Below are positions 16,933 to 25,661 of a stretch of DNA of 64,000 nt, one piece after another. Source of the DNA: Nonomuraea candida (GTDB taxonomy: Bacteria > Actinomycetota > Actinomycetes > Streptosporangiales > Streptosporangiaceae). The stretch is taken from contig NZ_JOAG01000030.1 in NCBI RefSeq assembly GCF_000725485.1, positions 124,001 through 188,000 on the forward strand, in the 5' to 3' direction. Below the pieces are notes generated by a model that was given only the letters and a program-made list of their open reading frames with translations, was not told the origin of the DNA and did not search any database. Each line of letters starts with the position of its first letter. The first letter of the stretch is position 1. The position numbers were made by a program, and so were the translations under genes.

Positions 16933-19860
16933 CTATGTCGGTGTCTCGTCCAGCAGTCCGTCGGCGGCGGCCGTGGTGACCAGGGCGGTGCGCGTGGTGA
17001 CCGACAGCTTGCGCATGGCCGCGCTGAGGTGGCGCTCCACCGTACGCGGCGACAGCGTCAGGCTCTCGGCGATGCGCTTGTTGGTCCATCCGAGCGCCAC
17101 CAGGCGGACGATCTCCACCTCACGCGGGGACAGGCGGTCGCCGTACCCCTTGCGCCCGCCGCGCCACGGCCTGGCCACCTCGACCCCCTGCTCGCGCAGC
17201 AGGTGAGCGACCCGGTCGGCGTCCCAGCGCGCGCCCAGCGCGGTCAGCTTCCGCTGGCTCTCCTCCAGCACCGTCAGCGCCCGCTCGCGCTCGCCCGCGT
17301 CGAGCAGGCGGCGGCCCTGGCGCTCGGCGGCGAGCAGCCCGTCGTAAGGGCGGGGCAGCGCCGCCCACATCGCCGCGGCCCGGCCGAACAGGCCCGCCGC
17401 CGCCCCCGGGTCGGCGGCGACCATGGCCTGGCAGGTCACGACCGCCGCGGCGGCGGCCGGAGCGTCACGTCCCGCCATCCCGGCGGCGAAGGCCGCCGCC
17501 AGGCCGGCCCGCTCCTCCGTCCGCCCGACGGCCAGCAGCGCGTCCAGGTGGACCGGCAGCAGCTCCGTGGCCCACAGCCACACGTCCTTGCGGGCGATCA
17601 TCTCCAGCATCGGTCCGGTGATCTCCACCGCGGCCTCCGGCTCGCCGCGCGCGAGCAGGATCCGGGCCAGCGCCGCGTCGGGGAAGATGAACGGGTCCGC
17701 GTGCCCGCGCGCCAGGCTGGCGGCGAGGACCTCGCGCAGCCGCTGCTCGGCCCGCTGCGGTACGCCGCGCGCCAGGTCCAGGCAGCCGAGGATCATGCGG
17801 GCCTCCAGGCGGGTCGCCTCGTCGGCCGTCTCCGAGCCGGCCAGCTCGGCCGCCATGTCGTCCAGGCCGTCCCAGTGCCCGTCGTGCCAGGCCAGGTGTG
17901 CCCGCGCCAGCCTCAGCACGTCCTCGATCCGGCGGTAACCGGCCCGTTCCACCAGCGCCGCGGCGGAGTCCAGGTAGGCGCGGGCGTCGTCGTGCCGGCC
18001 CCATAACGTACAGAACTGAGCGACCATCAGCCGCCCCCGGGCGATCTCCTGGCGCTCCAGGCGGCTGTCCCCGTCGGCGGGAAGGGCGCGTGCCACGCGC
18101 CAGCCGTCCTCCTCGCCGAGGCAGAGCAGCGCCGCGGCCTGGTTGGACAGGAACGCGGCCCGCTCGGCCGGCAGGCCGACCAGCGGGAAGAGCCGCTCCG
18201 CCCGGCCGGCCCACTCCAGGTGGCGGGCCCGCGGCCAGGCGCGGATCATCGGGTTGGCCAGCAGGAGCATGGCCTGGACGGCGAGCTCGGGCCGGTCCTC
18301 CAGATCCGGCATGGCGGCCTCCAGACCGGCCATCGCGGCCTCGAACTCGCCGAGGTGGAAGCGGAGCCGCCCCAGCCTCAGCCCGAGCTCTCCCCTGGCC
18401 TCGGCCGGCAGCCCGGGATGCGCGAGCGTCTCCTCCAGCGCGGCGCGCACCCGCTCCCCCAGCCCCAGCAGCGGCTCGGCGGTGACGGAGACCGCCGCGC
18501 CGAGCCGCCTGGCCAGGCGGACCAGGCGCTCCACCGGGTGGTCGGCGGCGGTCAGCAGGTCCAGCATCATGGCGACCGTCGTGTGGCCGTCGCCCGCCTC
18601 CATGGCGAGCTCGGCCGCCGCCTCGGCGTAGCGGCACCACTCCTCGACGTCACCGGACTCGCGGAAGTGGCGGCACAGCCGTACGACGGGAGGATGCTCG
18701 CCCTCGCTCAGGGCCAGGGCCGCGCGGTGGTGCAGCCGGCGGCGCGACGGGATCGGGGTCGCCTCGGCGACCGCGCGCGAGGCCAGAACATGGTTGAAGC
18801 CGAACGCGCCCCGGCCGGCCTCGCGCAGCAGGCCGGAGGCGAGCGCGACGGCCAGGCCGTCCTGGACGGCGGCCTCGTCGAGGCCCGCGACCGCCGCGAG
18901 GAGCGCCTCGCCGGCGGGCGCCTCCAGCACGGCGGCGGCCTCCAGCACGGCCCGGGTGGGCGGGTCGAGCCGGGTCACGCGTTCCAGGACGGAGTCGCGC
19001 ACCGTGGGCGGCACGCGCAGCTCCTCGGTGATACGGCGACGCCAGCCGCTCTCGGACCGGAAGATGTCGCGCCGGGCGCGCAGCAGGCGTACGGTCTCCT
19101 CCAGCGCGAGCGGGATGCCGCCGGTGTGCTCGTGCAGGAAGGCCGCGAAGTGGTCGGACACGTCGGCGGTCGCGAACATCGACTTCACCAGGGCGCCGGT
19201 CTGCGGCACGTCCAGCGGCTCCAGCACGATGCGTTCCCAGGACATGCTCCTGGGCGGGCGCGAGGTCAGGCGCAGCAGCGGCGAGCCCTCGCCGACGTCG
19301 AGCGGCCGGTAGGTGACCACGATCGAGCGCGCGGCGCCACGCGAGGTGGTGAGGGTGAGCAGCCAGTCGAGCGTGGCCGTGTCCGCCCAGTGCGCGTCCT
19401 CGACCACCAGCACGTCCACTCCGAGCGCGTCGATCAGCTCGCCGAGCGCGCGGAAGAGCCGGTGGCGGGTCTCCTGCGGGTCGGGCAGCGCCTCCAGCGC
19501 CGGCGGCAGCCACGACGCCCACTCGGGGAACAGCGTGCGCAGCGCACCGGCGAGCGGGCTCAGCGCCAGCTCGCCCAGGCGCTCGTGGAAGGCCCGCAGC
19601 CCGTCCACCACCGCGCCGAGCGGGAACGGCTCCCGCAGGGGCGGGCAGGCGGCCATCAGCACGGTACGGCCGCGTAAGCCGGGATCGGCCAGGCACTCGT
19701 CCAGCAGGCGGGACTTGCCGATGCCCGCCTCGCCCTCGACGAGCACGAGGGCGTGTTGTGACACCGCGGCGACCATCGCGGCCATGGCGTCGTCGCGGCC
19801 GATGAGCGCCGGCGGGAGCGCGTCCGAGGGCGCCCTCCGCCGAATATGAGTTTCGTTCAT
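16933..19860 (-). CDS. LuxR-family transcriptional regulator with AAA ATPase domain (LAL type)
   Basis: 975 residues: an N-terminal ATPase (Walker A GEAGIGKS near residue 45, Walker B VDVLVVEDAHW) followed by a long helical/TPR-like region and a C-terminal LuxR helix-turn-helix (LSPREVEIVRLVALGWTNKR, then IAESLTLSPRTVERHL). These large ATP-binding LuxR proteins control secondary metabolism or catabolic genes. The ATG at 19860 is chosen because the ATPase starts right after it. AAAGGG abuts the start and TATATA lies just upstream, so the transcript may have a very short leader. It is transcribed towards the secreted-protein operon, 279 bases away, and may control it. Confidence 0.88.
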   Translation of the reverse strand: MNETHIRRRAPSDALPPALIGRDDAMAAMVAAVSQHALVLVEGEAGIGKSRLLDECLADPGLRGRTVLMAACPPLREPFPLGAVVDGLRAFHERLGELALSPLAGALRTLFPEWASWLPPALEALPDPQETRHRLFRALGELIDALGVDVLVVEDAHWADTATLDWLLTLTTSRGAARSIVVTYRPLDVGEGSPLLRLTSRPPRSMSWERIVLEPLDVPQTGALVKSMFATADVSDHFAAFLHEHTGGIPLALEETVRLLRARRDIFRSESGWRRRITEELRVPPTVRDSVLERVTRLDPPTRAVLEAAAVLEAPAGEALLAAVAGLDEAAVQDGLAVALASGLLREAGRGAFGFNHVLASRAVAEATPIPSRRRLHHRAALALSEGEHPPVVRLCRHFRESGDVEEWCRYAEAAAELAMEAGDGHTTVAMMLDLLTAADHPVERLVRLARRLGAAVSVTAEPLLGLGERVRAALEETLAHPGLPAEARGELGLRLGRLRFHLGEFEAAMAGLEAAMPDLEDRPELAVQAMLLLANPMIRAWPRARHLEWAGRAERLFPLVGLPAERAAFLSNQAAALLCLGEEDGWRVARALPADGDSRLERQEIARGRLMVAQFCTLWGRHDDARAYLDSAAALVERAGYRRIEDVLRLARAHLAWHDGHWDGLDDMAAELAGSETADEATRLEARMILGCLDLARGVPQRAEQRLREVLAASLARGHADPFIFPDAALARILLARGEPEAAVEITGPMLEMIARKDVWLWATELLPVHLDALLAVGRTEERAGLAAAFAAGMAGRDAPAAAAAVVTCQAMVAADPGAAAGLFGRAAAMWAALPRPYDGLLAAERQGRRLLDAGERERALTVLEESQRKLTALGARWDADRVAHLLREQGVEVARPWRGGRKGYGDRLSPREVEIVRLVALGWTNKRIAESLTLSPRTVERHLSAAMRKLSVTTRTALVTTAAADGLLDETPT

Positions 19861-20012
19861 CCCTTTATGGGTGTATATATCACGTCCGAACCCCAAGGAA
19901 CCGCCGCGAACGCAGACCTCGCCGGCCACGGCCGCAACGACGTCGCCTGGACGAGCGCGGCAGGCGGAGCTCGAACCGCTCGGCTCTGGCCGACGGCACA
20001 GACCTCGATCGG

Positions 20013-20630
20013 TCAGCCACCACGTCGGTCGTCGACGGTCACGGCCAGGCCGGGCCATCCGGCCGCGAAACGGCGCAGGTCGCCGGTGAGCGGGGGCAGG
20101 TGCGCGCCGGGCAGGAAGTGCACGGCCGTCCCCATGGCGCCGTCTCCGGCGACGGGCGCCAGGCCGGTGACGGGGATGCCGTGCTCGTACCGCTGGGTCC
20201 AGGACCCGTTCCGGCGGCGGTTGGTGTGGATGAGCCACTCGCTGAGCGCGGCGACGACGGACATGCCGCGGCGCGGATGCCCGTCGGGAAGCGTCTGCGC
20301 GCCGGGGTCGTCGAAGAAACGCAGGTCCTTGGAGGCCATGACGGGCTTCTTCACCGGCCGCCCCTGCTCATCGAAACGGGTGTCGGTGCCGCGGCCCTCG
20401 TCGGCCACGGACACCGAGCCGTCGGGGTGGAGGGTGACGGTGCAGCGTCCGGCGCCCGCGCTCGCCGCCTCGTCGGCCGGGTAGGCGAGGACTTCGAGGA
20501 TCAGGTGCCGGACGCCGCCGGGGGCGAACTCGGCCGAGCTCCCCCGGATGCGGGAGAGGTGGCCGAGGTCGACGTCGGCTGCCCAGTCATGGGTGGTGTT
20601 ACGCCACGAGGCTCGGGAGGTGCTCACCAC
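20013..20630 (-). CDS. Stand-alone GyrB-like GHKL ATPase domain protein
   Basis: 205 residues that resemble only the N-terminal ATPase domain of DNA gyrase B. HLILEVLAYPADEA corresponds to the Asn/Glu helix of the Bergerat fold, where the usual Asn is Tyr (Y-P-A-D-E-A instead of D-N-S-I-D-E-A). SVSVADEGRGTDTRF corresponds to the DxGRGIP ATP-lid motif. A later GMSVVAALSEWL matches the G2/G3 box. No transducer or Toprim domain follows. The function is unknown; it may bind ATP but with altered Mg coordination. The start is one of two tandem GTG codons at 20630. It is a single gene, divergent from the TetR gene. Confidence 0.7.
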   Translation of the reverse strand: MVSTSRASWRNTTHDWAADVDLGHLSRIRGSSAEFAPGGVRHLILEVLAYPADEAASAGAGRCTVTLHPDGSVSVADEGRGTDTRFDEQGRPVKKPVMASKDLRFFDDPGAQTLPDGHPRRGMSVVAALSEWLIHTNRRRNGSWTQRYEHGIPVTGLAPVAGDGAMGTAVHFLPGAHLPPLTGDLRRFAAGWPGLAVTVDDRRGG

Positions 20631-20721
20631 AGCACCCTAGTCACGGCCCAGAAGGGGCCGCGCGCCTGCCGGCAAGGACGGCTCCTCTCCCGGTGGCCGT
20701 TGCGAACGCCTCGTCCTATGA

Positions 20722-20751
20722 CATAACATCCGTTACGTAACAACGGTTATG
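20722..20751. promoter_or_regulatory. 30-base palindrome upstream of TetR gene, probable operator
   Basis: CATAAC (20722-20727) pairs with GTTATG (20746-20751), and the centre is the perfect ten-base palindrome GTTACGTAAC. It ends 16 bases before the GTG start of the TetR gene and lies between it and the divergent GyrB-like gene, the expected position for an autoregulatory TetR site. Confidence 0.65.
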
Positions 20752-20767
20752 CATCATGGGGGATGCG

Positions 20768-21373
20768 GTGCCCAAACAGGTCGACCAGGCCGAGCGTCGC
20801 CAGGCGATGTCCGAGGCCGTGTGGCGGGTCGTCGCGGAGCGGGGCATGGACGGGCTGACGCTGCGCGCCGTCGCCGCCGCCGCGGGCTGCACCACCGGCA
20901 TGGTGACCCACTACTTCCGGGACAAGAAGGCCCTGCTGACCCACGCCCGGTCCCTCATGCACCACCGCATGGCCGACCGCGTCGAAGCACTCGCCGCCCA
21001 CGGCAGCGCGCAGGACAGGCTGCGCTCGGCCTGCGAGCAGGCCCTGCCTCTCGACGACGAACGCCACCTGGAGACCGTCGTCTGGGCCCACTTCCAGCTT
21101 TCCGTCCGGGCCGACCCCGAGCTGCTCCGGCACCACGCGGCGGCGCACGCCTCCTGGATACGCCGCCTCACCGGGCTCGTCCGCGACGCGCTCCCCCACC
21201 CCGAGCCCCCCGACCTGCACGAGCGGGCCCACAGCCTGGCCGCCTTCCTGGACGGCCTGGCCATCAACGCCGTGACCGACCCCGGCGCCTACCCATCCGA
21301 ACTCCAGCGCCGCGTCCTGACGACCCACCTCAGCCTGATCCTCACCACCGCGAAAGGCCCCGCGGCCCCGTGA
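20768..21373 (+). CDS. TetR-family transcriptional regulator
   Basis: 201 residues. The N-terminal helix-turn-helix (AVWRVVAERGMDGLTLRAVA, then AAAGCTTGMVTHYFRDKKAL) is typical of TetR proteins, and the rest is a ligand-binding helical domain. The GTG at 20768 is preferred because the family often begins with a PKQVDxxERRxxI-like sequence, as this protein then does, and GGGGGA lies four bases upstream. An ATG at 20756 would place the start almost inside the operator. It overlaps the acetyltransferase gene by four bases (GTGA), so the two form an operon probably controlled by the 30-base palindrome. Confidence 0.85.
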   Translation: MPKQVDQAERRQAMSEAVWRVVAERGMDGLTLRAVAAAAGCTTGMVTHYFRDKKALLTHARSLMHHRMADRVEALAAHGSAQDRLRSACEQALPLDDERHLETVVWAHFQLSVRADPELLRHHAAAHASWIRRLTGLVRDALPHPEPPDLHERAHSLAAFLDGLAINAVTDPGAYPSELQRRVLTTHLSLILTTAKGPAAP

Positions 21374-21837
21374 CCACCGCCGATCTCACCATCAGCGCGA
21401 CCGCCGGCGACGACCCCCGCGTCCGGCGGCTGGTCCGCGACCTCGACGCCGACCTCGCCGCCCGCTACCCCGACGCCCCCTATGACACCGACGACGTCGC
21501 CGCCCGGCTCGACCCGGCCGTTCGCTTCCTGCTCGCCGAGCTGGACGGCCGCCCGGTCGGCTGCTGCGCCATCCAGCCCCTTCCCGGGGGCGCCGAGCTG
21601 AAGCGCCTGTACGTGACCCCGCAGGCCCGTGGCCGTGGGGTCGCCAGGCGCCTGGTCGCCGAGGCCGAAGCGCTCGCCACCGCCCTCGGCCACGCCGAGA
21701 TTCGCCTGGAGACCGGCATCCACCAGCCCGAGGCCATCGCTCTCTACACCCGTCTCGGCTACCTGCCCATCCCCGCCTATCCGCCCTACCAGCACGACCC
21801 GCTCAGCCGCTGCTACGCCAAGCGCCTGTCACCGTGA
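21370..21837 (+). CDS. GNAT-family N-acetyltransferase
   Basis: 155 residues with the GNAT acetyl-CoA site: the ELKRLYVTPQARGRGVARRL block carries the R/Q-x-x-G-x-G/A pattern, and EAIALYTRLGYLPIP is the C-terminal motif B. The substrate cannot be told. The GTG start overlaps the TetR stop, implying coupled translation and shared control. Confidence 0.85.
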   Translation: MTTADLTISATAGDDPRVRRLVRDLDADLAARYPDAPYDTDDVAARLDPAVRFLLAELDGRPVGCCAIQPLPGGAELKRLYVTPQARGRGVARRLVAEAEALATALGHAEIRLETGIHQPEAIALYTRLGYLPIPAYPPYQHDPLSRCYAKRLSP

Positions 21838-21901
21838 AGCCCCATGCGCTCGGCCTGCCGCGCTGCGCGAGTGCGTCGGCGCAGGAGGGCGAGGAAATCG
21901 A

Positions 21902-22033
21902 ATGCTGGTCCGGGAGCACACCGACCGGCTGGACGTGCTGATCAACAATGCCGGCACGCCGGGCGGCGGTGTCAACCCGGCGGACGCGACGGCCAAGGAC
22001 CTCCACGCCGTCTACGACACCAATGTGTACGGG
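21902..22033 (+). pseudogene. Central fragment of an SDR oxidoreductase
   Basis: About 44 codons encode the middle of a short-chain dehydrogenase: EHTDRLDVLINNAGTPGGG with the NNAG motif, then DLHAVYDTNVYGA. The nucleotide-binding N-terminus and the catalytic YxxxK part are absent, and the frame runs into unrelated sequence. About 45 bases on, another snippet, GWFVTGS, resembles an SDR start, hinting at rearranged dehydrogenase debris between the GNAT gene and the Asp-box protein. Apart from this and the hairpin at 22253, I see nothing in 21838-22395. Confidence 0.65.
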
Positions 22034-22252
22034 GCCGGTCCGAGCCCAGAACGGTGAGACAGCCGAGCAAGGCTGGTTCGTCACAGGCTCCCGGCCGCCT
22101 CGTGCGCCCCGAACCGAGGGGCCGGCCACGGTCGAGTCTCCCTGCCTCGCCGGTCAGGCCCTGCCGCACGTCCGGCCACCGACTGACTACGCGACAGCTT
22201 CTTCGTTGCGGGGCCGGTCAACTCGCCCGTCGTGAATAATCACAGGTCAGGG

Positions 22253-22291
22253 CAGTTTTCCGTGATCTACTTCATTCTCACGGGAAAACTG
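22253..22291. repeat. Strong inverted repeat (hairpin)
   Basis: CAGTTTTCCGTGA (22253-22265) pairs with TCACGGGAAAACTG (22278-22291) around a 12-base loop, with one bulged base. It is far more AT-rich than its surroundings. It lies 105 bases upstream of the Asp-box protein gene and after the SDR debris. It could be a terminator, an operator or the end of a lost mobile element. Confidence 0.55.
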
Positions 22292-22395
22292 ATCATGCTC
22301 CTGTAATGTTCATTTTGTCGTACGCCGGCTCTGGGACACCCCCCCTCAGCCTGCCGGCGACGGCTCTGCGCATCCAACGAACATGAGGAAGGCTT

Positions 22396-23862
22396 GTGCT
22401 TCGAAGCTTCCAGGTCGTGTTACCGGCAGCGGCCATCCTGCTCGCCTGCACCGCCGCTTACCCCGCTGCGGCGGACAGCACCGACATCGACCGGCCCATC
22501 ATCATAGAAACGGTCTCGGGCACCAGCCCGCTGCCCGCCGGCTGCGGGGTCCCGCCGGCCGACGGCTATACCCTGAACCCGAACACCGAGGTCCTCCCCT
22601 CGCTGGCCCGCGACCCGAACCGGCCGCAGCGCCTCGTCACGATCTACCAGCAGGATCGATGGAACCGCTACGGCAGCAACGGCGCGGTCACCGCCGTGTC
22701 GGACGACTACGGCCAGACCTGGCGGCGATCTGCGAACCTGCCCGCCTTCTCCCGGTGCAACGGCGGCACGAGCGCCAACGGCGGCGACTACGACGTCACG
22801 ACGGACCACTGGGTCACGGTCACGCCCTCGGGCGCGGCGGTGGCGGCGTCGCTGTCGATGTCCCGCTCCGGGGACGTGACCGCCATCCTGGTGTCCCGCT
22901 CCGGCGACGGCGGCCGTACCTGGGAGGCGCCCGTCACCCTGCAGCGCAACGACGACCCCGACTTCTTCAACGACCGGCCGACGGTGACCGCGGACCCGTA
23001 CCGTCCCGGCGTGGTCTACGCGGTGTGGGACCGGGTCGACCAGGAGACCGCCAACGGCACGTCGACCTGGAAGCAGCCGGTCTACCTGGCCAGGTCGACC
23101 GACGACGGGCGTACCTGGACCACCAGCAAGGTCGTCGACATGCCGGCCAACAGCGGCGTCATCGGCACCCAGCTCGTGGCGCTCCCGGACGGGACGCTGC
23201 TGATCGGCATGCACCACGAGACGGACACCGCCGCCTCCACCCAGGTCATCCGCTCCACGGACGGTGGCAAGACCTGGTCGGCGCCGACGCTGAACGTCCC
23301 GGCCCCGTTCGCGGTCGGCGTCCGCATCCCGGACCCGGACGACTCCGGCGACCCGATCCGCAACGCCGCCCTGCCCCTGCTCGCCGCCCAGCCGGGCACC
23401 AAGAACGTCAACGCCGTCTGGCCCAGCCAGGAGTCCGACGGCACCTTCCACGTCGCCTACTCGCGTTCGGCGGACGGCGGGAAGACCTGGTCCGCCCCGA
23501 TCCGCCTGGACAAGACACCCACCGGTTCCGCCGCCGTGCCGGCCGTCGCCGCGTCCGAGACGGGCGCCGTGGCGGTCACGTACTACGACTTCCGCAACAA
23601 CACCTCCGATCCGGCCACCCTGCCCACCGACGTGTGGGCCGTGACCTGTTCGAGGGACTGCACGAAGCCGGGCTCATGGCGTGAGCGGCACCTCGAAGGG
23701 CCGTTCGACGCCCGGAAGGTCCCCTCGACCAGCGTGGGGCGCCTGCTCGGCGACTACACCGGCCTCGTCGCGGGCGGCAACGCCTTCACGGCCGTGTACG
23801 GCGTCTCCACCGGCGACGCCGCCAACCCGGTCGACCTGCACAGCGTGATCTTCTCCCGCTGA
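22396..23862 (+). CDS. Secreted sialidase-fold (Asp-box) protein
   Basis: 488 residues with a signal peptide (VVLPAAAILLACTAAYPAAA) and a six-bladed-propeller-type body. Five Asp boxes (S-x-D-x-G-x-T-W) are visible: SDDYGQTWRR, SGDGGRTWEA, STDDGRTWTT, STDGGKTWSA and SADGGKTWSA. Asp boxes mark sialidases and related glycosidases, but the FRIP arginine motif of GH33 is not apparent here. A carbohydrate-active or binding role is likely, and the substrate is unknown. The GTG at 22396 is supported by GAGGAAGG upstream. It appears to be a single transcription unit ended by the hairpin at 23924. Confidence 0.75.
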   Translation: MLRSFQVVLPAAAILLACTAAYPAAADSTDIDRPIIIETVSGTSPLPAGCGVPPADGYTLNPNTEVLPSLARDPNRPQRLVTIYQQDRWNRYGSNGAVTAVSDDYGQTWRRSANLPAFSRCNGGTSANGGDYDVTTDHWVTVTPSGAAVAASLSMSRSGDVTAILVSRSGDGGRTWEAPVTLQRNDDPDFFNDRPTVTADPYRPGVVYAVWDRVDQETANGTSTWKQPVYLARSTDDGRTWTTSKVVDMPANSGVIGTQLVALPDGTLLIGMHHETDTAASTQVIRSTDGGKTWSAPTLNVPAPFAVGVRIPDPDDSGDPIRNAALPLLAAQPGTKNVNAVWPSQESDGTFHVAYSRSADGGKTWSAPIRLDKTPTGSAAVPAVAASETGAVAVTYYDFRNNTSDPATLPTDVWAVTCSRDCTKPGSWRERHLEGPFDARKVPSTSVGRLLGDYTGLVAGGNAFTAVYGVSTGDAANPVDLHSVIFSR

Positions 23863-23923
23863 TCACGACCGCGCTGACGACGGCGCTGCTCACATAGAGC
23901 TGCTCACATAGAGCCGACAGAAC

Positions 23924-23952
23924 GGCGGGGTCCGGTTCCACCGGGCCCCGCC
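23924..23952 (+). terminator. Hairpin terminator after the Asp-box gene
   Basis: GGCGGGGTCCGG (23924-23935) pairs with CCGGGCCCCGCC (23941-23952) with one G-T wobble and a five-base loop. It is GC-rich, lacks a T-run, and starts 62 bases after the stop codon. A short direct repeat (TGCTCACATAGAGC twice) precedes it. Confidence 0.65.
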
Positions 23953-24281
23953 TCCTCGTGTCAGCCGCTCGTACGGCGTCGAACCGGATCACCGTGACCC
24001 TGGCTCACGGGCGGGGCCGGTTCTGCCTGCCACCCGGTGTTCACCGCAGGGTGGGCGGTGTCCTGGCGCCGCCGGGATCGGCTTCTTCAGGACGCGGACG
24101 CGTGGGAGCGGCGTGCGCTCGCGCCGCGTCCCCGCCGTGTGACATCCGTCCTCTGTGGCGTAAGGCACACCACCGCACTGTCACAAAAGGCGGGCCGCCG
24201 CCGCCACATGGTCGTCAGGATGCGCGCCCCATCAGATGGGGAGCACCGCGCAACCGCCATCCGAAAGAACGGAAAGACACC
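23953..24281. other. Intergenic region, no gene seen
   Basis: Between the terminator and the SDR gene no reading frame has family resemblance or a ribosome binding site. The SDR promoter should lie in its right half, which contains GTGTGACATCCG and GGCGTAAGGCACACC, but no clear -35/-10 pair is seen. Confidence 0.4.
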
Positions 24282-25133
24282 ATGAGCAAGGTCTGGTTCG
24301 TCACCGGTTCGTCCCGCGGCCTGGGCCGCGAGTTCGTCGCGGCCGCCCTGTCGCGCGGCGACAAGGTGGCCGCCACCGCCCGGAACGCCGCGAGCCTCGA
24401 CGACCTGGTCGCCGCCCACGGCGCGGCGGTGCTCCCGCTGGGGCTGGACGTGACCGACAGGGCCGCCGTCCTCGAGAGCGTGAAGCGGGCCAGGGAGCAC
24501 TTCGGCCGGCTGGACGTCATCGTCAACAACGCCGGCTACGCCCAGGTCGGCGCGGTCGAGGAACTGACCGGGCAGGACCTGCGCGACCAGCTGGAGACCA
24601 ACCTGTTCGGCGCCCTGTGGGTGATCCAGGCGGCCCTGCCCTACCTGCGCGAGCAGGGCTCGGGACACATCATCCAGCTGTCCTCGGCCGCCGGGCTCAT
24701 GGCGATGCCGCTCAGCGGCGCCTACAGCGCCTCCAAGTGGGCCCTGGAAGCCCTGAACGAATCCCTCGCCCAGGAGGTCGCCGGCTTCGGCATCAAGGTC
24801 ACCGTCATCGAGCCCGGCGGCTTCGCCACCCGCTCCGGCAAGAACCCCGACCCCCTCGCCAACGGCCACCTGTCCCAGCCGAACCCGATCTACGACGGCC
24901 TGCGCAGCCGCATCGCCGCGTTCACCGGCAAGCAGCCCGCCGGCGACCCCACCGCCGCCGCACAGGCCCTCCTCAAGCTCGTCGACTCCGACAACCCGCC
25001 CCTGCGGGTCCTGTTCGGCCAGGGCTTCTACCCCATGCTCCAGCAGGTCTACGCCGACCGGCTCAAGACCTGGGCCGACTGGCAGGACCTTTCCGCGCAG
25101 GCTCACGGCGACCTCGATCAAGACGATCGCTGA
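24282..25133 (+). CDS. SDR-family NAD(P)-dependent oxidoreductase
   Basis: 283 residues with the classical SDR layout: TGSSRGLG dinucleotide-binding loop at residues 8-15, NNAG, a catalytic Ser in IIQLSSAAG and YSASK as the Y-x-x-x-K motif. The N-terminus MSKVWFVTGSSRGLG is typical of the large group of SDRs that reduce or oxidise small carbonyl or alcohol substrates. The ATG at 24282 follows GGAAAG. Its neighbour downstream is a broken NADH-dehydrogenase-like gene, so the pair may once have formed an operon. The substrate cannot be inferred. Confidence 0.88.
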   Translation: MSKVWFVTGSSRGLGREFVAAALSRGDKVAATARNAASLDDLVAAHGAAVLPLGLDVTDRAAVLESVKRAREHFGRLDVIVNNAGYAQVGAVEELTGQDLRDQLETNLFGALWVIQAALPYLREQGSGHIIQLSSAAGLMAMPLSGAYSASKWALEALNESLAQEVAGFGIKVTVIEPGGFATRSGKNPDPLANGHLSQPNPIYDGLRSRIAAFTGKQPAGDPTAAAQALLKLVDSDNPPLRVLFGQGFYPMLQQVYADRLKTWADWQDLSAQAHGDLDQDDR

Positions 25134-25184
25134 CGTGGAGCCGCGTCCGCCCGACCGGCGCAGGCCGACCGGCGGGAGCGCCGC

Positions 25185-25556
25185 ATGAAGCATCGCGTCG
25201 TCGTCCTCGGCGCCGGCTATGCCGGGGGCTGCGTGGCCGGGAACCTGGCCCGCCGGCTGTCCCCGAAGGGCACCAGGATCACCGTGGTCGACGCTGTGCC
25301 GGACTTCGTCCAGCGCATGCGGCTGCACCAGCGCTCGGCAGCCGCGGCGACGACGGCAGCGTTCCCGGTGCGACCGAGCACGCCTTCGACGTGGCCACCC
25401 GGCCCACGGCGCTGCGGCTGCGCGAGCGCCTGGACAGGCTGGAGGGGCAGGGCAAGGGCGGGAACGTGGTGGTCGTCGGCGACGGGGCTGACCGGTATCG
25501 AGGCCACCGCGGACCTGCTGGACTGGCTGCACCACCCGCACCCTGCCGGGGGCTGA
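25185..25556 (+). pseudogene. Remnant of an NAD(P)/FAD-dependent oxidoreductase (NDH-2-like)
   Basis: The start is well preserved: MKHRVVVLGAGYAGGCVAGN with the G-x-G-x-x-G FAD loop, then ITVVDAVPDFVQRMRLHQ. After about 60 codons the frame and content break. Family sequence reappears in a second frame as ATEHAFDVATRPTALRLRER and GGNVVVVGDG, and in a third as LTGIEATADLLDW. About 50 to 70 residues in the middle and the whole C-terminal half are missing. It is therefore a multiply broken gene with at least two frameshifts and a deletion. The stretch 25557-25661 holds nothing else. Confidence 0.8.
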
Positions 25557-25661
25557 CCTCGGCCGGCCCCCGGCCGCCGTCCACGCTGTCCGCCGTCCGC
25601 TGCGCGCCGTCGTGGCGCGCCGGGAGGCCGGGCGGGCGGCTTCGGCGAGCCGCCCGCGGGG

